Made by a program: the position numbers and the translations under genes
Shown here: positions 15,049 to 25,971 of the stretch, piece after piece
Position numbering within the stretch: the stretch's first letter is position 1
How the letters are laid out: every line of letters begins with the position of its first letter
The notes under the pieces: model-generated
What the model saw: the letters and a program-made list of their open reading frames with translations, nothing else
The model's database searches: none
What the model was told of the DNA's origin: nothing
From: Pseudomonas oligotrophica
GTDB lineage: Bacteria; Pseudomonadota; Gammaproteobacteria; Pseudomonadales; Pseudomonadaceae
Assembly: GCF_021726475.1 (NCBI RefSeq)
Contig: NZ_JAKJRU010000001.1
Location: 682,001-746,000, forward strand
Length of the DNA: 64,000 nucleotides
Reading direction: 5' to 3'

Positions 15049-16023
15049 TCAGAACAACCTGAGCGGCTCTTCCTGCAGCGCCGCCATCTGCTCGCGCAGG
15101 ATCAGCACCTGGTCGCCCCAGTAGCGCTCGCTGCCGAACCAGGGAAAGCTCATCGGGAAGGCCGGATCGTCCCAGCGCCGCGCCAGCCAGGCGCTGTAGT
15201 GCAGCAGCCGCAGCGCGCGCAGGGCCTCGATCAGCGGCAGTTCGCGCGGGGCGAACTCGTGGAACTCCTGGTAGCCATCGACCAGCTCGGCCAGCTGGCC
15301 GAGCCGCTCCTGGCGTTCGCCGGCGAGCATCATCCACAGGTCCTGCACGGCCGGGCCCATGCGGCAGTCGTCCAAGTCGACCAGGTGGAAGACCTCGTCA
15401 CGCGCCAGGATGTTGCCCGGGTGGCAGTCGCCGTGCAGGCGGATCGGCGTGAAGGCCACGCGGGCGAAGACATCCTCGATGCGCTTGAGCAGGTCGCGCG
15501 CCACCGACTCGTAGGCCGGCCGCAGGCTGGCCGGCACGAAGCCGCCGTCGAGCAGGGTATTCAGCGAGTCGTGGCCGAAGTTCTGCACGCCGAGCGTTTC
15601 GCGATGGGCGAACGGCCGGCTGGCGCCGATCGCATGCAGGCGCCCGAGCAACTGGCCTAGGCGATAGAGCTGGTCGAGGTTGCCCGGCTCCGGGGCGCGC
15701 CCGCCACGCCGCGGGAACAGGGCGAAGCGAAAACCGGCGTGCTCGAACAGCGTGCTGCCGTCGCGCTCGAGCGGTGCCACCACCGGCACCTCGTGCTCGG
15801 CCAGCTCCAGGCTGAACTGGTGTTCCTCGAGGATTGCCGCGTCGCTCCAGCGCCCCGGGCGGTAGAACTTGGCGATCAGTGGCGTCTCGTCCTCGATGCC
15901 CACCTGGTAGACGCGGTTCTCGTAGCTGTTGAGCGCCAGCACGCGGGCGTCGCTGAGGTAGCCGAGGCTTTCCACGGCGTCGAGGACCAGGTCGGGGGTA
16001 AGGGTATCGAAGGGATGGGACAT
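15049..16023 (-). CDS. srkA: Stress response kinase A (SrkA/YihE/RdoA)
   Basis: Eukaryotic-like Ser/Thr kinase of the APH/choline-kinase fold; in E. coli it counters stress-induced death downstream of the Cpx system. The 324-residue length fits (E. coli 328). Visible motifs are NSYENRVYQVG (nucleotide-binding lobe), the catalytic loop RLHGDCHPGNIL and the metal-binding VDLDDCRMGPAVQDLW. The start at 16023 (MSHPFDTLTPD) was chosen over a 24-residue longer frame that runs into a palindromic repeat. It is 82 bases downstream of comF on the same strand, with a GTAGGGTGG repeat in the gap. Confidence 0.93.
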   Translation of the reverse strand: MSHPFDTLTPDLVLDAVESLGYLSDARVLALNSYENRVYQVGIEDETPLIAKFYRPGRWSDAAILEEHQFSLELAEHEVPVVAPLERDGSTLFEHAGFRFALFPRRGGRAPEPGNLDQLYRLGQLLGRLHAIGASRPFAHRETLGVQNFGHDSLNTLLDGGFVPASLRPAYESVARDLLKRIEDVFARVAFTPIRLHGDCHPGNILARDEVFHLVDLDDCRMGPAVQDLWMMLAGERQERLGQLAELVDGYQEFHEFAPRELPLIEALRALRLLHYSAWLARRWDDPAFPMSFPWFGSERYWGDQVLILREQMAALQEEPLRLF

Positions 16024-16054
16024 GGCCGGCTCCGCAGGTGGGTCGTGCAGTGTA

Positions 16055-16090
16055 CGTAGGGTGGAAATCTCGCGCAGCGAATTTCCACCC
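16055..16090. repeat. GTAGGGTGG-type palindromic repeat
   Basis: CGTAGGGTGGAAAT and ATTTCCACCC form a 10-bp stem around a 12-base loop, in the gap between comF and srkA. It belongs to the same family as the copies at 14.9, 18.0 and 61.6 kb. Confidence 0.75.
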
Positions 16091-16105
16091 GGCACGACGG
16101 CGCGC

Positions 16106-16810
16106 TCAATCCCCCGGCTTGGGCGTGCGTGCCAGGCAGTAGACGTCGACCCGCGCCGCGCCTGCGCCCTTGAGCAGGCGGGCCAGCGCCGCGGCGGTGG
16201 CGCCGGTGGTCAGCACGTCGTCGACCAGGGCGAAGTGCCGGCCGGCCACCCGCGCCTGCGGCGCCAGGGCGAAGGCACGGCGCAGGTTGCGCCGGCGACC
16301 GGCGGCGTCCAGCTGCTGTTGCGCGACGGTGTCCTGGCGGCGCTGCAGCAGGTGTTCGTCCACCGTCAGCGTGAGCGCGCGGCCCAGCCAGGCGGCCAGC
16401 ATGCCGGCCTGGTTGAAGCCGCGCTGGCGCAGGCGGCGACGCGCCAATGGCACCGGTAGCAGGGCGTCCGGGCGCGGCAGCCCGTCGTCGAAGGCGTGCT
16501 GCAGGTGGCGGGCCAGCTGCCCGGCCAGCAGCCGGCCCAGCGGCCAGCGCGCCTGGTGCTTGAACCTGTTGATAAGGCTGTCGACCGGAAAGGCGAACCG
16601 CCAGGGCACCTCCACCCGGTCGAACGCCGGTGGGCGGCGCAGGCATTCGCCGCAGGCGAGCCCCAGGGTGGGCAGGGGCAGCGCGCAGAGGACGCAGCGC
16701 CCGGCCAGCCAGGGCAGCTCGCGCTCGCAGGCCTCGCAGAGAGCGTGCGTGGCGGCGGGCTCGTCGCAGAGTAGGCAGGACTGATCAATATTTGGCCACT
16801 TGTAAACCAT
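16106..16810 (-). CDS. comF: ComF family phosphoribosyltransferase-like protein
   Basis: ComF/GntX-type protein with a phosphoribosyltransferase fold; relatives are needed for DNA uptake in naturally competent bacteria, but the biochemical role is not established. The 234-residue product has an N-terminal zinc-ribbon of paired cysteines ([20 protein letters not shown]; residues ~11-55), [22 protein letters not shown], and the PRPP-binding motif [13 protein letters not shown]. The ATG at 16810 gives [15 protein letters not shown]. The start codon lies inside the left half-site of the bio operator, so comF and bioB are divergent across a shared control region. P. aeruginosa also keeps comF a short distance from bioB. 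Confidence 0.9.
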   Translation of the reverse strand: MVYKWPNIDQSCLLCDEPAATHALCEACERELPWLAGRCVLCALPLPTLGLACGECLRRPPAFDRVEVPWRFAFPVDSLINRFKHQARWPLGRLLAGQLARHLQHAFDDGLPRPDALLPVPLARRRLRQRGFNQAGMLAAWLGRALTLTVDEHLLQRRQDTVAQQQLDAAGRRRNLRRAFALAPQARVAGRHFALVDDVLTTGATAAALARLLKGAGAARVDVYCLARTPKPGD

Positions 16811-16831
16811 GATTCCGTTCCTGGTTGACAG
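16800..16831. promoter_or_regulatory. BirA-type biotin operator
   Basis: TTGTAAACC and GGTTGACAG form an inverted pair separated by 14 bases. The BirA consensus is TTGTAAACC-N14/16-GGTTTACAA; the left half is perfect and the right half has two mismatches. It lies ~75-105 bases before the bioB ATG and overlaps the comF start codon. Confidence 0.8.
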
Positions 16832-16853
16832 CTTTTCGGGCTTGGCTAACCAT
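16825..16853 (+). promoter_or_regulatory. Putative sigma-70 promoter of the bio operon
   Basis: A perfect -35 hexamer TTGACA (16825-16830) lies within the right half of the BirA operator. A weak -10 (TAACCA or AACCAT) follows after 16-17 bases. Bound BirA-biotinyl-AMP would cover the -35, which fits direct repression. Confidence 0.55.
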
Positions 16854-16904
16854 TCGGCATCCGTGCCAGGCCCGCGAGCCGCCATTTATTACAAGGAACA
16901 CCCC

Positions 16905-17960
16905 ATGAGCGCTACCGCCGCTTCCGTCACCCGCCACGACTGGACCCTCGAGGAGGTCAAGGCGCTCTTCCAGCAGCCCTTCAACGACCTGCTGTTCCAG
17001 GCGCAAACGGTGCACCGCCAGCACTTCGACGCCAACCGTGTGCAGGTTTCCACGCTGCTCTCGATCAAGACCGGTGCCTGCCCGGAAGACTGCAAGTACT
17101 GCCCGCAGTCCGGCCACTACAACACCGGTCTCGACAAGGAAAAGCTGATGGAGGTGCAGAAGGTGCTGGAGGCCGCAGCCGAGGCCAAGGCCATCGGCTC
17201 GACGCGTTTCTGCATGGGCGCGGCCTGGAAGCATCCGTCGGCCAAGGACATGCCCTACGTGCTGAAGATGGTCGAGGGCGTCAAGGCCATGGGCCTGGAA
17301 ACCTGCATGACCCTCGGCAAGCTGGATCAGGAGCAGACCCGCGCCCTGGCCGCTGCGGGGCTGGACTACTACAACCACAACCTGGACACCTCGCCGGAGT
17401 ACTACGGCAACATCATCACCACCCGTACCTACGCCGAGCGCCTGGAGACGCTGAGCTACGTGCGCGAGGCGGGGATGAAGATCTGCTCGGGCGGCATCCT
17501 CGGCATGGGCGAGTCGCTGGACGATCGCGCCGGCCTGTTGATCCAGCTGGCCAACCTGCCGGAGCACCCGGAGTCGGTGCCGATCAACATGCTGGTCAAG
17601 GTCAAGGGAACGCCGCTGGCCGAGGAGCAGGACGTCGATCCGTTCGACTTCATCCGCATGCTCGCCGTGGCGCGCATCATGATGCCGAAATCCCATGTGC
17701 GCCTGTCCGCCGGGCGTGAACAGATGAACGAGCAGATGCAGGCCCTGGCCTTCCTCGCCGGCGCCAACTCGATCTTCTATGGCGAGAAGCTCCTGACCAC
17801 CGCCAATCCGCAGGCCGACAAGGACATGCAGCTGTTCGCGCGCCTGGGCATCAAGCCCGAGGAGCGCCACGAGCATTCCGACGAGGTGCACCAGGCCGCC
17901 ATCGAGCAGGCGCTGATCGAGCAGCGCGATTCCAAGCTGTTCTACAACGCCGCCGTCTGA
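16905..17960 (+). CDS. bioB: Biotin synthase BioB
   Basis: Radical-SAM enzyme that inserts sulfur into dethiobiotin in the last step of biotin synthesis. The 351-residue product has the radical-SAM cluster ligands Cys59, Cys63 and Cys66 in [23 protein letters not shown] and [12 protein letters not shown] provide further cluster and substrate residues. I chose [14 protein letters not shown] at 16905, preceded by AAGGAA; an in-frame ATG at 16809 would start inside the operator. First gene of the bioBFHCD operon; a 109-base gap with a palindromic repeat separates it from bioF. Confidence 0.97.
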   Translation: MSATAASVTRHDWTLEEVKALFQQPFNDLLFQAQTVHRQHFDANRVQVSTLLSIKTGACPEDCKYCPQSGHYNTGLDKEKLMEVQKVLEAAAEAKAIGSTRFCMGAAWKHPSAKDMPYVLKMVEGVKAMGLETCMTLGKLDQEQTRALAAAGLDYYNHNLDTSPEYYGNIITTRTYAERLETLSYVREAGMKICSGGILGMGESLDDRAGLLIQLANLPEHPESVPINMLVKVKGTPLAEEQDVDPFDFIRMLAVARIMMPKSHVRLSAGREQMNEQMQALAFLAGANSIFYGEKLLTTANPQADKDMQLFARLGIKPEERHEHSDEVHQAAIEQALIEQRDSKLFYNAAV

Positions 17961-18014
17961 TCCCCGCGGTGGAAGAGGTGCGCGCCGTTCACCCTGCGCC
18001 GGGCTTGCCGCCTG

Positions 18015-18049
18015 CGTAGGTTGGATAACCCGCGTGCGCCTTATCCACC
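18015..18049. repeat. GTAGGGTGG-type palindromic repeat between bioB and bioF
   Basis: CGTAGGTTGGATAA pairs with TTATCCACC around a 12-base loop. It is a diverged member of the family seen at 14.9, 16.0 and 61.6 kb, and lies ~20 bases before the bioF start, so it may set the RNA structure between the two genes. Confidence 0.65.
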
Positions 18050-18069
18050 GCCTGCCACGCCGAATCGCC

Positions 18070-19248
18070 ATGTCCTTCGATCTCGCTTCCCGCCTCGCCG
18101 CCCGCCGCGCCGAGCACCTGTATCGCCAGCGTCCACTGCTGCAGAGCCCGCAAGGGCCCGAAGTGATGGTCGACGGCCAGCGCCTGCTGAATTTCTGTTC
18201 CAACGACTACCTGGGCCTGGCCAATCATCCCGAGGTGATCGCGGCGATGCAGCAGGGCGCGGCGCAGTGGGGCGTCGGCGGCGGCGCCTCGCACCTGGTG
18301 ATCGGTCACAGCACGCCGCACCACCAGCTGGAAGAGGCACTCGCCGAGTTCACCGGGCGGCCGCGGGCGCTGCTGTTCTCCACCGGCTACATGGCCAACC
18401 TGGCGGCGGTCACCGCGCTGGTCGGGCAGGGCGATACGGTGCTGCAGGACCGCCTCAACCATGCCTCCTTGCTCGATGCCGGGTTGCTCTCCGGCGCGCG
18501 CTTCTCGCGCTACCTGCATAACGACGCCGACAGCCTGGCCAAGCGTCTGGGCAAGGCCGAGGGCAATACCTTGATAGTCACCGACGGCGTGTTCAGCATG
18601 GATGGCGACCTCGCCGATCTGCCGGCCATCTGCCGGGTGGCGCGCGCGCGTGGCGCCTGGGTGATGGTCGATGACGCCCACGGCTTCGGCCCGCTGGGCG
18701 CGACCGGCGGCGGCGTGGTGGAGCACTTCGGCCTCGGGCCGGACGAGGTGCCGGTGCTGGTCGGCACCCTCGGCAAGGCCTTCGGCACCGCCGGAGCCTT
18801 TGTCGCCGGCAGCGAGGAACTGATCGAGACGCTGATCCAGTTCGCCCGCCCCTACATCTACACCACCAGCCAGCCGCCGGCGGTGGCCTGTGCCACACTC
18901 AAAAGCATGGAGTTGCTGCGCAGCGAGGGCTGGCGCCGCGAGTACCTGGCGCGGCTGGTGGCCCGGCTGCGCGAAGGCGCCGCGCAGATCGGCCTGAGCC
19001 TGATGGACAGCCCGACGCCGATCCAGCCGGTGCTGATCGGCGACAGCGCCCGTGCCCTGCGCCTGTCGGCGCTGCTGCGCGAACGCGGCATCCTGGTCGG
19101 GGCGATTCGTCCGCCGACGGTCCCGGCCGGCAGTGCGCGCCTGCGCATCACGCTCAGCGCGGCACACAGCGAGGCGCAACTGGAGCGCCTGCTGGACGCG
19201 CTGGCCGAGAGCTGGCGCCAACTCGTCAAGGAGGCTGAAAATGCGTGA
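18070..19248 (+). CDS. bioF: 8-amino-7-oxononanoate synthase BioF
   Basis: PLP-dependent enzyme that condenses pimeloyl-ACP with alanine to give KAPA. The 392-residue product starts [20 protein letters not shown], as in P. aeruginosa. It shows [10 protein letters not shown], the substrate loop [31 protein letters not shown], and the PLP Lys236 in [11 protein letters not shown]. An in-frame start 12 codons upstream lies in the repeat and is not conserved. The stop overlaps the bioH start by eight bases. Confidence 0.97.
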   Translation: MSFDLASRLAARRAEHLYRQRPLLQSPQGPEVMVDGQRLLNFCSNDYLGLANHPEVIAAMQQGAAQWGVGGGASHLVIGHSTPHHQLEEALAEFTGRPRALLFSTGYMANLAAVTALVGQGDTVLQDRLNHASLLDAGLLSGARFSRYLHNDADSLAKRLGKAEGNTLIVTDGVFSMDGDLADLPAICRVARARGAWVMVDDAHGFGPLGATGGGVVEHFGLGPDEVPVLVGTLGKAFGTAGAFVAGSEELIETLIQFARPYIYTTSQPPAVACATLKSMELLRSEGWRREYLARLVARLREGAAQIGLSLMDSPTPIQPVLIGDSARALRLSALLRERGILVGAIRPPTVPAGSARLRITLSAAHSEAQLERLLDALAESWRQLVKEAENA

Positions 19249-19966
19249 TCGTCTGATGCTGCTGTCCGGCTGGGCATTCGGCCCGGCCTCCCTGGAACCG
19301 CTTGCCGAGCTGCTGCGCGAACGCGAACCGCAGCTGCAGGTGGAGATCGTGGCGCTGCCGCAGCTGGCTGACGCCGACGCCTGGCTGGACGAACTCGATG
19401 CGCGATTACCGCAGGAGAGCTGGCTGGCCGGCTGGTCGCTCGGTGGCATGCTGGCCACGCAACTGGCGGCGCGCCGTGGCGACGCCTGCAGCGGGTTGAT
19501 CACGCTGTGCAGCAACCCCTGCTTCCGCAGCCGGCCGGACTGGGACACGGCGATGCCGGCCGAAGTCTTCGACGCCTTCCACGCCGCCTTCCGCCTCGGC
19601 CCGGACGAGACCCTCAAGCGCTTCGGCCTGCTCAGCAGCCGCGGTGGCTTCGATCCGCGCACCCTGGCCAGGCAGTTGGACGTCAGCCGCCTGGAGCAGC
19701 CGCAGGCCACCCTCGACGCCGGCCTGCAACTGCTCGCCGGGCTCGATGGCCGCGAGGCCCTGCGGGCCTTCGTCGGGCCGCAGCTGCACCTGTTCGGCGG
19801 CAACGATGCGCTGGTGCCGCGCGCCGCGGCGCAGGCCCTGCTCGACTGGCTGCCGGACATCGAGGTCGATGTCATCGACAACGCCAGCCATGGGCTGCCG
19901 CTGGAGCGTGCCGAGGACGTGGCCACGGCCATGCTGGCGTTCATCCGTCAGGGCGAGGAGGACTGA
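19241..19966 (+). CDS. bioH: Pimeloyl-ACP methyl ester carboxylesterase BioH
   Basis: Alpha/beta-hydrolase that removes the methyl ester from pimeloyl-ACP methyl ester, ending the modified fatty-acid cycle begun by BioC. In the 241-residue product the triad is visible: Ser66 in GWSLGG, Asp189 in GGNDALVP and His217 in ASHGLP. The ATG overlaps the bioF end and follows AAGGAGG. Having bioH inside the operon, between bioF and bioC, is typical of pseudomonads and unlike E. coli, where bioH is unlinked. The bioC start is one base after its stop. Confidence 0.95.
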   Translation: MRDRLMLLSGWAFGPASLEPLAELLREREPQLQVEIVALPQLADADAWLDELDARLPQESWLAGWSLGGMLATQLAARRGDACSGLITLCSNPCFRSRPDWDTAMPAEVFDAFHAAFRLGPDETLKRFGLLSSRGGFDPRTLARQLDVSRLEQPQATLDAGLQLLAGLDGREALRAFVGPQLHLFGGNDALVPRAAAQALLDWLPDIEVDVIDNASHGLPLERAEDVATAMLAFIRQGEED

Positions 19967-19967
19967 G

Positions 19968-20765
19968 TTGGCCGAAGCGCAGCCCCCCGCGTTGCCCGAC
20001 AAGCGCCAGGTCGCCGCGTCCTTCTCGCGGGCGGCAGCCAGCTACGACGGCGTCGCCGACCTGCAGCGGCGGGTCGGCGAGTCCCTGCTCTCGCAGCTGC
20101 CGGCGTTGCAACCGGCGCGCTGGCTGGACCTGGGCTGTGGCACCGGCTACTTCTCCCGCGCGCTGCAGGCGCGCTTCCCGCAAGGCGAGGGCCTGGCGCT
20201 CGACATCGCCGAGGGCATGCTGCGCTACGCCCGCCCGCTGGGTGGCGCCGGGCAGTTCGTCGCCGGCGATGCCGAATGCCTGCCATTGCGCGACGGCTGC
20301 CTGGACCTGATCTTCAGCAGCCTGGCGCTGCAGTGGTGCGAAGACTTCGCCGGCGTGCTTGGCGAGGCCCGGCGGGTGCTGCGTCCGGGCGGCGTGCTGG
20401 CGTTCAGCAGCCTGTGCGCCGGGACGCTGGCCGAACTGCGTGACAGCTGGCAGCAGGTCGACGGCTTCGCCCACGTCAATCGCTTCCGCCGTGAAGCCGA
20501 CTACCGGGCGCTGTGCGCGGCCAGCGGGCTGGAGCTGCTCGGCCTGCAGGTGCGCCCGCAGGTCCTGTATTTCACCGACCTGCGGCAGTTGACCCACGAG
20601 CTCAAGGCGCTCGGCGCACACAACCTCAATCCCGGGCGGCCCGGCGGGCTCACCGGCCCGGCGCGCATCCGCGCCCTGGTGGACGCCTACGAGCGCTGCC
20701 GCCAGCCGCAGGGCCTGCCGGCCACCTACCAGGTCATCCATGCGGTCCTGCGCAAGGGGCGCTGA
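19968..20765 (+). CDS. bioC: Malonyl-ACP O-methyltransferase BioC
   Basis: SAM-dependent methyltransferase that caps malonyl-ACP so fatty-acid synthesis can build the pimeloyl chain. The 265-residue product uses a TTG start one base after the bioH stop, with GGAGG at the right spacing, giving [20 protein letters not shown]. No ATG or GTG gives the conserved [11 protein letters not shown] segment, so TTG is needed. SAM motif I is [24 protein letters not shown] and [12 protein letters not shown] follow. A weak TTG start would keep the level of this lipid-diverting enzyme low; that effect is my inference. Confidence 0.94.
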   Translation: MAEAQPPALPDKRQVAASFSRAAASYDGVADLQRRVGESLLSQLPALQPARWLDLGCGTGYFSRALQARFPQGEGLALDIAEGMLRYARPLGGAGQFVAGDAECLPLRDGCLDLIFSSLALQWCEDFAGVLGEARRVLRPGGVLAFSSLCAGTLAELRDSWQQVDGFAHVNRFRREADYRALCAASGLELLGLQVRPQVLYFTDLRQLTHELKALGAHNLNPGRPGGLTGPARIRALVDAYERCRQPQGLPATYQVIHAVLRKGR

Positions 20766-20795
20766 GCGGCGCGGGCATCTGACGAGGACTCTTGC

Positions 20796-21488
20796 ATGAC
20801 GGCCTTCTTCATCGCCGGCACCGATACCGATGTCGGCAAGACCACCATTGCCGCGGGCCTGCTCAACGCGGCACGCCAGGCGGGCCTGTCCACCGCGGCG
20901 ATCAAGCCGGTCGCGTCCGGTTCCCAGGTCACCACCGCGGGCCTGCGCAATGCCGATGCGCTGGCGTTGCAGGCGCAGTGCCAGCCGCCGCTGGACTACG
21001 CGCTGGTCAACCCGCTGGCCTTCGAGCCAGCCATCGCGCCGCACATCGCCGCGCAGGAGGCCGGTGTCGAACTGAGCGTGGCCACGCTGCGGCCGGGCAT
21101 CGAGCGGGTGCTGGCGCGGCGAGCCGATTTCACCCTGGTCGAGGGCGCCGGCGGCTGGCGGGTGCCGCTCGACCGTGGAGAAACCCTGGCCGACCTGGCC
21201 ATCGCCCTGCAATTGCCGGTCGTGCTGGTGGTCGGCGTACGCCTGGGCTGCATCAACCACGCGCTGCTCAGCGTCGAGGCGATCCAGCGTGACGGCCTGC
21301 CGCTGGCCGGCTGGGTGGCCAACATCGTCGACCCCGGCACCTCGCGCCTCGAGCAGAACCTCGCCACCCTGGCCGAGTGTATGCCGGCCGCCTGCCTCGG
21401 CACCGTGCCGCGGCTGGACGTACCGGACGCCGAGGCCGTCGCGGCCTGTCTCTCGCTGGCGCCACTGGGGCTCGTTGCCCGCTCGTAG
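20796..21488 (+). CDS. bioD: Dethiobiotin synthetase BioD
   Basis: ATP-dependent carboxylase that closes the ureido ring of DAPA to give dethiobiotin. The 230-residue product has the P-loop GTDTDVGKT (residues ~8-16), KPVASGS, and VEGAGGWRVPL, all family hallmarks. It follows bioC by 30 bases with GAGGA before the ATG. No bioA (DAPA aminotransferase) is in this operon; in pseudomonads it is normally unlinked. Last biotin gene of the operon; a small unknown gene follows on the same strand. Confidence 0.96.
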   Translation: MTAFFIAGTDTDVGKTTIAAGLLNAARQAGLSTAAIKPVASGSQVTTAGLRNADALALQAQCQPPLDYALVNPLAFEPAIAPHIAAQEAGVELSVATLRPGIERVLARRADFTLVEGAGGWRVPLDRGETLADLAIALQLPVVLVVGVRLGCINHALLSVEAIQRDGLPLAGWVANIVDPGTSRLEQNLATLAECMPAACLGTVPRLDVPDAEAVAACLSLAPLGLVARS

Positions 21489-21563
21489 CGAGCGTTCGGC
21501 TTGCTTGCGGCTGCGGCGCAGGCTTGCTTGACTCAGGGTATCTGAGTGCTTGCGGAGACGGCC

Positions 21564-21791
21564 ATGTACAGCACCAGTGCGTTCGGTCCCATTCGCGCGG
21601 CGCCCCAAGCCGGGCCGCGGCTTCTCGAGGAGCCCGGCACCGCCATCGTCCCGTTTTCCCTGGCTCGCATCACCCCCTTGCTGGGAGCGGGCCCGCCTTG
21701 GCCCGAGCGGCCCGGCGACTACGACGCCCGACGCCGCCGCCGGCCTGGCCGCGAAGAGGCGCTGGGCGGGCTGATCGACATCCGCGTCTGA
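21564..21791 (+). CDS. Small conserved protein of unknown function (75 aa)
   Basis: Reads MYSTSAFGPIRAAPQAGPRL and continues as a Pro/Arg-rich peptide with no signal peptide, membrane segment or motif I recognise. The ATG has GGAG six bases upstream. It sits between bioD and the first acyl-CoA dehydrogenase, where P. aeruginosa also has a small unknown gene (PA0505), so positional conservation is the main support. Composition is low-complexity and the function cannot be inferred. Confidence 0.6.
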   Translation: MYSTSAFGPIRAAPQAGPRLLEEPGTAIVPFSLARITPLLGAGPPWPERPGDYDARRRRRPGREEALGGLIDIRV

Positions 21792-21862
21792 CCCCGCCGC
21801 ATGGCGGCCTTTTCCTTCTTCGCGATTGCCGACGAGGCGACGGGCGGCGTCGCGGCCCCCGC

Positions 21863-21892
21863 TTGACATCAGCTCGGGCATAAACGTATGTT
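21863..21892 (+). promoter_or_regulatory. Putative sigma-70 promoter of the first acyl-CoA dehydrogenase gene
   Basis: A perfect TTGACA (21863-21868) is followed after 18 bases by TATGTT (21887-21892). The -10 lies inside a PsrA-like palindrome, consistent with repression by occlusion. Confidence 0.65.
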
Positions 21893-21907
21893 TCAAACGC
21901 CTGTTTG
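21882..21907. promoter_or_regulatory. Tandem PsrA-like operators upstream of acyl-CoA dehydrogenase gene
   Basis: CAAAC-GCCT-GTTTG (21894-21907) fits the published PsrA motif [G/C]AAAC-N2-4-GTTT[G/C] exactly. AAAC-GTAT-GTTT (21882-21893) is a second copy matching in its core and directly abutting, with centres 13 bases apart. PsrA is the TetR-type repressor released by long-chain fatty acids in pseudomonads. The two sites cover the -10 region and transcription start. Confidence 0.7.
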
Positions 21908-21992
21908 ATGATGGCCCGCCTGCCTGCGGGCCCCTTACGCAATGACCGCCCGATCGGTCAGCAGACTAGAACTTACCGCTGAGGTTTACGCT

Positions 21993-23798
21993 ATGCCCGA
22001 CTACAAGGCCCCCTTGCGCGACATTCGTTTCGTCCGCGACGAACTGCTCGGCTACGAGGCGCACTACCAAAGCCTGCCGGGTTGTGAAGACGCCACCCCG
22101 GACATGGTCAACGCCATCCTCGAGGAAGGCGCCAAGTTCTGCGAGCAGGTACTGGCGCCGCTGAACCGGGTCGGCGATACCGAGGGTTGTACCTGGAGCG
22201 AGTCCGGCGTGAAGACGCCGACCGGCTTCAAGGAGGCCTACCAGCAGTTCGTCGAAGGCGGCTGGCCGAGCCTCGCGCATGATGTCGAGCACGGCGGCCA
22301 GGGCCTGCCGGAATCCCTCGGCATGGCCATGAGCGAGATGATCGGCGAAGCCAACTGGTCCTGGGGCATGTACCCCGGGCTGTCCCACGGCGCGATGAAC
22401 ACCCTGCACGAGCACGGTACCGCCGAGCAGCAGCAGGCCTACCTGACCAAGCTGGTCTCCGGCCAGTGGACCGGCACCATGTGCCTGACCGAGCCGCACT
22501 GCGGCACCGACCTGGGCATGCTGCGCACCAAGGCCGAACCGCAGGCCGATGGCAGCTACAAGGTCACCGGCACCAAGATCTTCATCTCCGCCGGCGAGCA
22601 CGACATGGCCGAGAACATCGTCCACATCGTGCTGGCCCGCCTGCCCGATGCGCCGGAAGGGACCAAGGGTATCTCGCTGTTCATCGTGCCGAAGTTCCTG
22701 CCCAACGCCGAAGGCGAAGCGGGCGAGCGCAACGGCGTGAGCTGCGGCTCCATCGAGCACAAGATGGGCATCCACGGCAACGCCACCTGCGTGATGAACT
22801 TCGACGGCGCCACCGGCTTTTTGATCGGGCCGCCGAACAAGGGCCTGAACTGCATGTTCACCTTCATGAACACTGCACGCCTGGGCACCGCGCTGCAGGG
22901 CCTGGCGCATGCCGAGGTGGCCTTCCAGGGCGGCATCAAGTATGCCCGCGAGCGGCTGCAGATGCGCTCGCTGACCGGGCCGAAGGCGCCGGACAAGGCC
23001 GCTGACCCGATCATCGTGCATCCGGACGTGCGCCGCATGCTGCTGACCATGAAGGCCTTCGCCGAAGGCAACCGCGCCATGCTGTACTTCGCCGCCAAGC
23101 AGGTCGACATCATGCAGCGCAGCGCCGACGAGGAGCAGCGCAAGGCCGCCGACGCGATGCTGGCGTTCCTCACCCCGATCGCCAAGGCGTTCATGACCGA
23201 AGTCGGCTTCGAAGCGGCCAACCACGGCGTGCAGGTCTATGGCGGCCACGGTTTCATCGCCGAGTGGGGCATGGAGCAGAACGTGCGCGACAGCCGTATC
23301 TCCTGCCTGTACGAAGGTACCACCGGCATCCAGGCGCTCGACCTGCTTGGCCGCAAGGTGCTGATGACCCAGGGTGAGGCGCTCAAGGGCTTCACCAAGG
23401 TGGTGCACAAGTTCTGCCAGGCCAACGAGGGCAACGACGCGCTGAAGGAATTCGTCGGCCCGCTGGCGCAGCTGAACAAGGAGTGGGGCGAGCTGACCAT
23501 GAAGGTCGGCATGGCGGCGATGAAGAACCGCGAGGAAGTCGGTGCCGCCTCGGTGGACTACCTGATGTACTCCGGCTACGCCTGCCTGGCCTACTTCTGG
23601 GCCGACATGGCCCGTGTCGCGGCCGAGAAACTGGCTGCCGGCACCGAGGATGCGGCGTTCTACCAGGCCAAGCTGCAGACCGCGCGCTTCTACTACGGGC
23701 GGATCCTGCCGCGCACCCGCAGCCATGTCGCTGCCATCCTCTCCGGGGCCGACAACCTGATGGACATGGCCGAAGAGAACTTCGCCCTGGGCTACTGA
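21993..23798 (+). CDS. fadE1: Acyl-CoA dehydrogenase (FadE1/PA0506-like)
   Basis: FAD-dependent first enzyme of fatty-acid beta-oxidation. The 601-residue product shows [40 protein letters not shown], and in the C-terminal domain [21 protein letters not shown] and [16 protein letters not shown], where the catalytic Glu lies. A C-terminal extension beyond the core dehydrogenase fold is present. The start [13 protein letters not shown] follows GAGGT; an in-frame ATG 17 codons upstream is unlikely. Tandem PsrA-like sites upstream predict induction by long-chain fatty acids. A strong terminator follows, so it is monocistronic. P. aeruginosa PA0506 holds the same place after the bio genes. Confidence 0.93.
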   Translation: MPDYKAPLRDIRFVRDELLGYEAHYQSLPGCEDATPDMVNAILEEGAKFCEQVLAPLNRVGDTEGCTWSESGVKTPTGFKEAYQQFVEGGWPSLAHDVEHGGQGLPESLGMAMSEMIGEANWSWGMYPGLSHGAMNTLHEHGTAEQQQAYLTKLVSGQWTGTMCLTEPHCGTDLGMLRTKAEPQADGSYKVTGTKIFISAGEHDMAENIVHIVLARLPDAPEGTKGISLFIVPKFLPNAEGEAGERNGVSCGSIEHKMGIHGNATCVMNFDGATGFLIGPPNKGLNCMFTFMNTARLGTALQGLAHAEVAFQGGIKYARERLQMRSLTGPKAPDKAADPIIVHPDVRRMLLTMKAFAEGNRAMLYFAAKQVDIMQRSADEEQRKAADAMLAFLTPIAKAFMTEVGFEAANHGVQVYGGHGFIAEWGMEQNVRDSRISCLYEGTTGIQALDLLGRKVLMTQGEALKGFTKVVHKFCQANEGNDALKEFVGPLAQLNKEWGELTMKVGMAAMKNREEVGAASVDYLMYSGYACLAYFWADMARVAAEKLAAGTEDAAFYQAKLQTARFYYGRILPRTRSHVAAILSGADNLMDMAEENFALGY

Positions 23799-23819
23799 TC
23801 CAGCATCGGCTGTAGACAA

Positions 23820-23849
23820 GGCCGCTGACCTTCGGGCAGCGGCCTTTTT
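23820..23849 (+). terminator. Rho-independent terminator after fadE1
   Basis: An 8-bp stem GGCCGCTG / CAGCGGCC with a 9-base loop is followed by TTTTT. It starts 21 bases after the stop codon. Confidence 0.9.
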
Positions 23850-23999
23850 CATGCCTGCTACAGTCGATCCCGGGCCGAACGATTGTTGGACCAGGCAAAA
23901 CCGGATGGTCACAAACGGACGCTTCGGCCTAATGGCGTGTTTGGTTAGACTCCGGAAACCGACGGCCACCCGGCCCATCATCACTGCGAGGACCCTACA

Positions 24000-25775
<1,776 letters not shown>

Positions 25776-25857
25776 GGCTTAATCTGAAGGCACGCTGAAA
25801 TTATTTGGCCATGTGGTGGAACAATTTCGCCATCAGCCAAGTCATAGACTGAGTGCA

Positions 25858-25875
25858 TGTAAGCCATGGCCTACA
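25858..25875. promoter_or_regulatory. GacA upstream activating sequence, distal copy
   Basis: TGTAAGCCATGGCCTACA matches the GacA box TGTAAG-N6-CTTACA with one mismatch. It lies exactly 40 bases upstream of the perfect copy, close to four helical turns. Confidence 0.75.
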
Positions 25876-25897
25876 GGCTTCGCCAGGGATGGCGATC

Positions 25898-25915
25898 TGT
25901 AAGTTATGGCTTACA
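25898..25915. promoter_or_regulatory. GacA upstream activating sequence, perfect copy
   Basis: TGTAAGTTATGGCTTACA is a perfect TGTAAG-N6-CTTACA box. Its centre is ~65 bases upstream of the inferred sRNA start, the usual distance for rsm genes driven by the GacS/GacA system. Confidence 0.92.
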
Positions 25916-25971
25916 TGGCACAGGGCAAGATCGCTAATGCCGCCTTACCGGTGACAACGCTAGTCTTGCCC

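Noticed and set aside
16809..16904. An upstream in-frame start for bioB (ATG at 16809)
   Set aside because: It lies in the operator before the promoter's -10, so it could not be on the same m[16 protein letters not shown] at 16905 has a good ribosome-binding site.
21480..21494. Hairpin CGCTCG-TAG-CGAGCG at the bioD stop
   Set aside because: Only a 6-bp stem with no U tract, so not called as a terminator.
23915..23965. CAAAC and GTTTG words before fadE2 as a PsrA site
   Set aside because: The two half-sites are ~25 bases apart, well outside the N2-4 spacing, so no operator is claimed.
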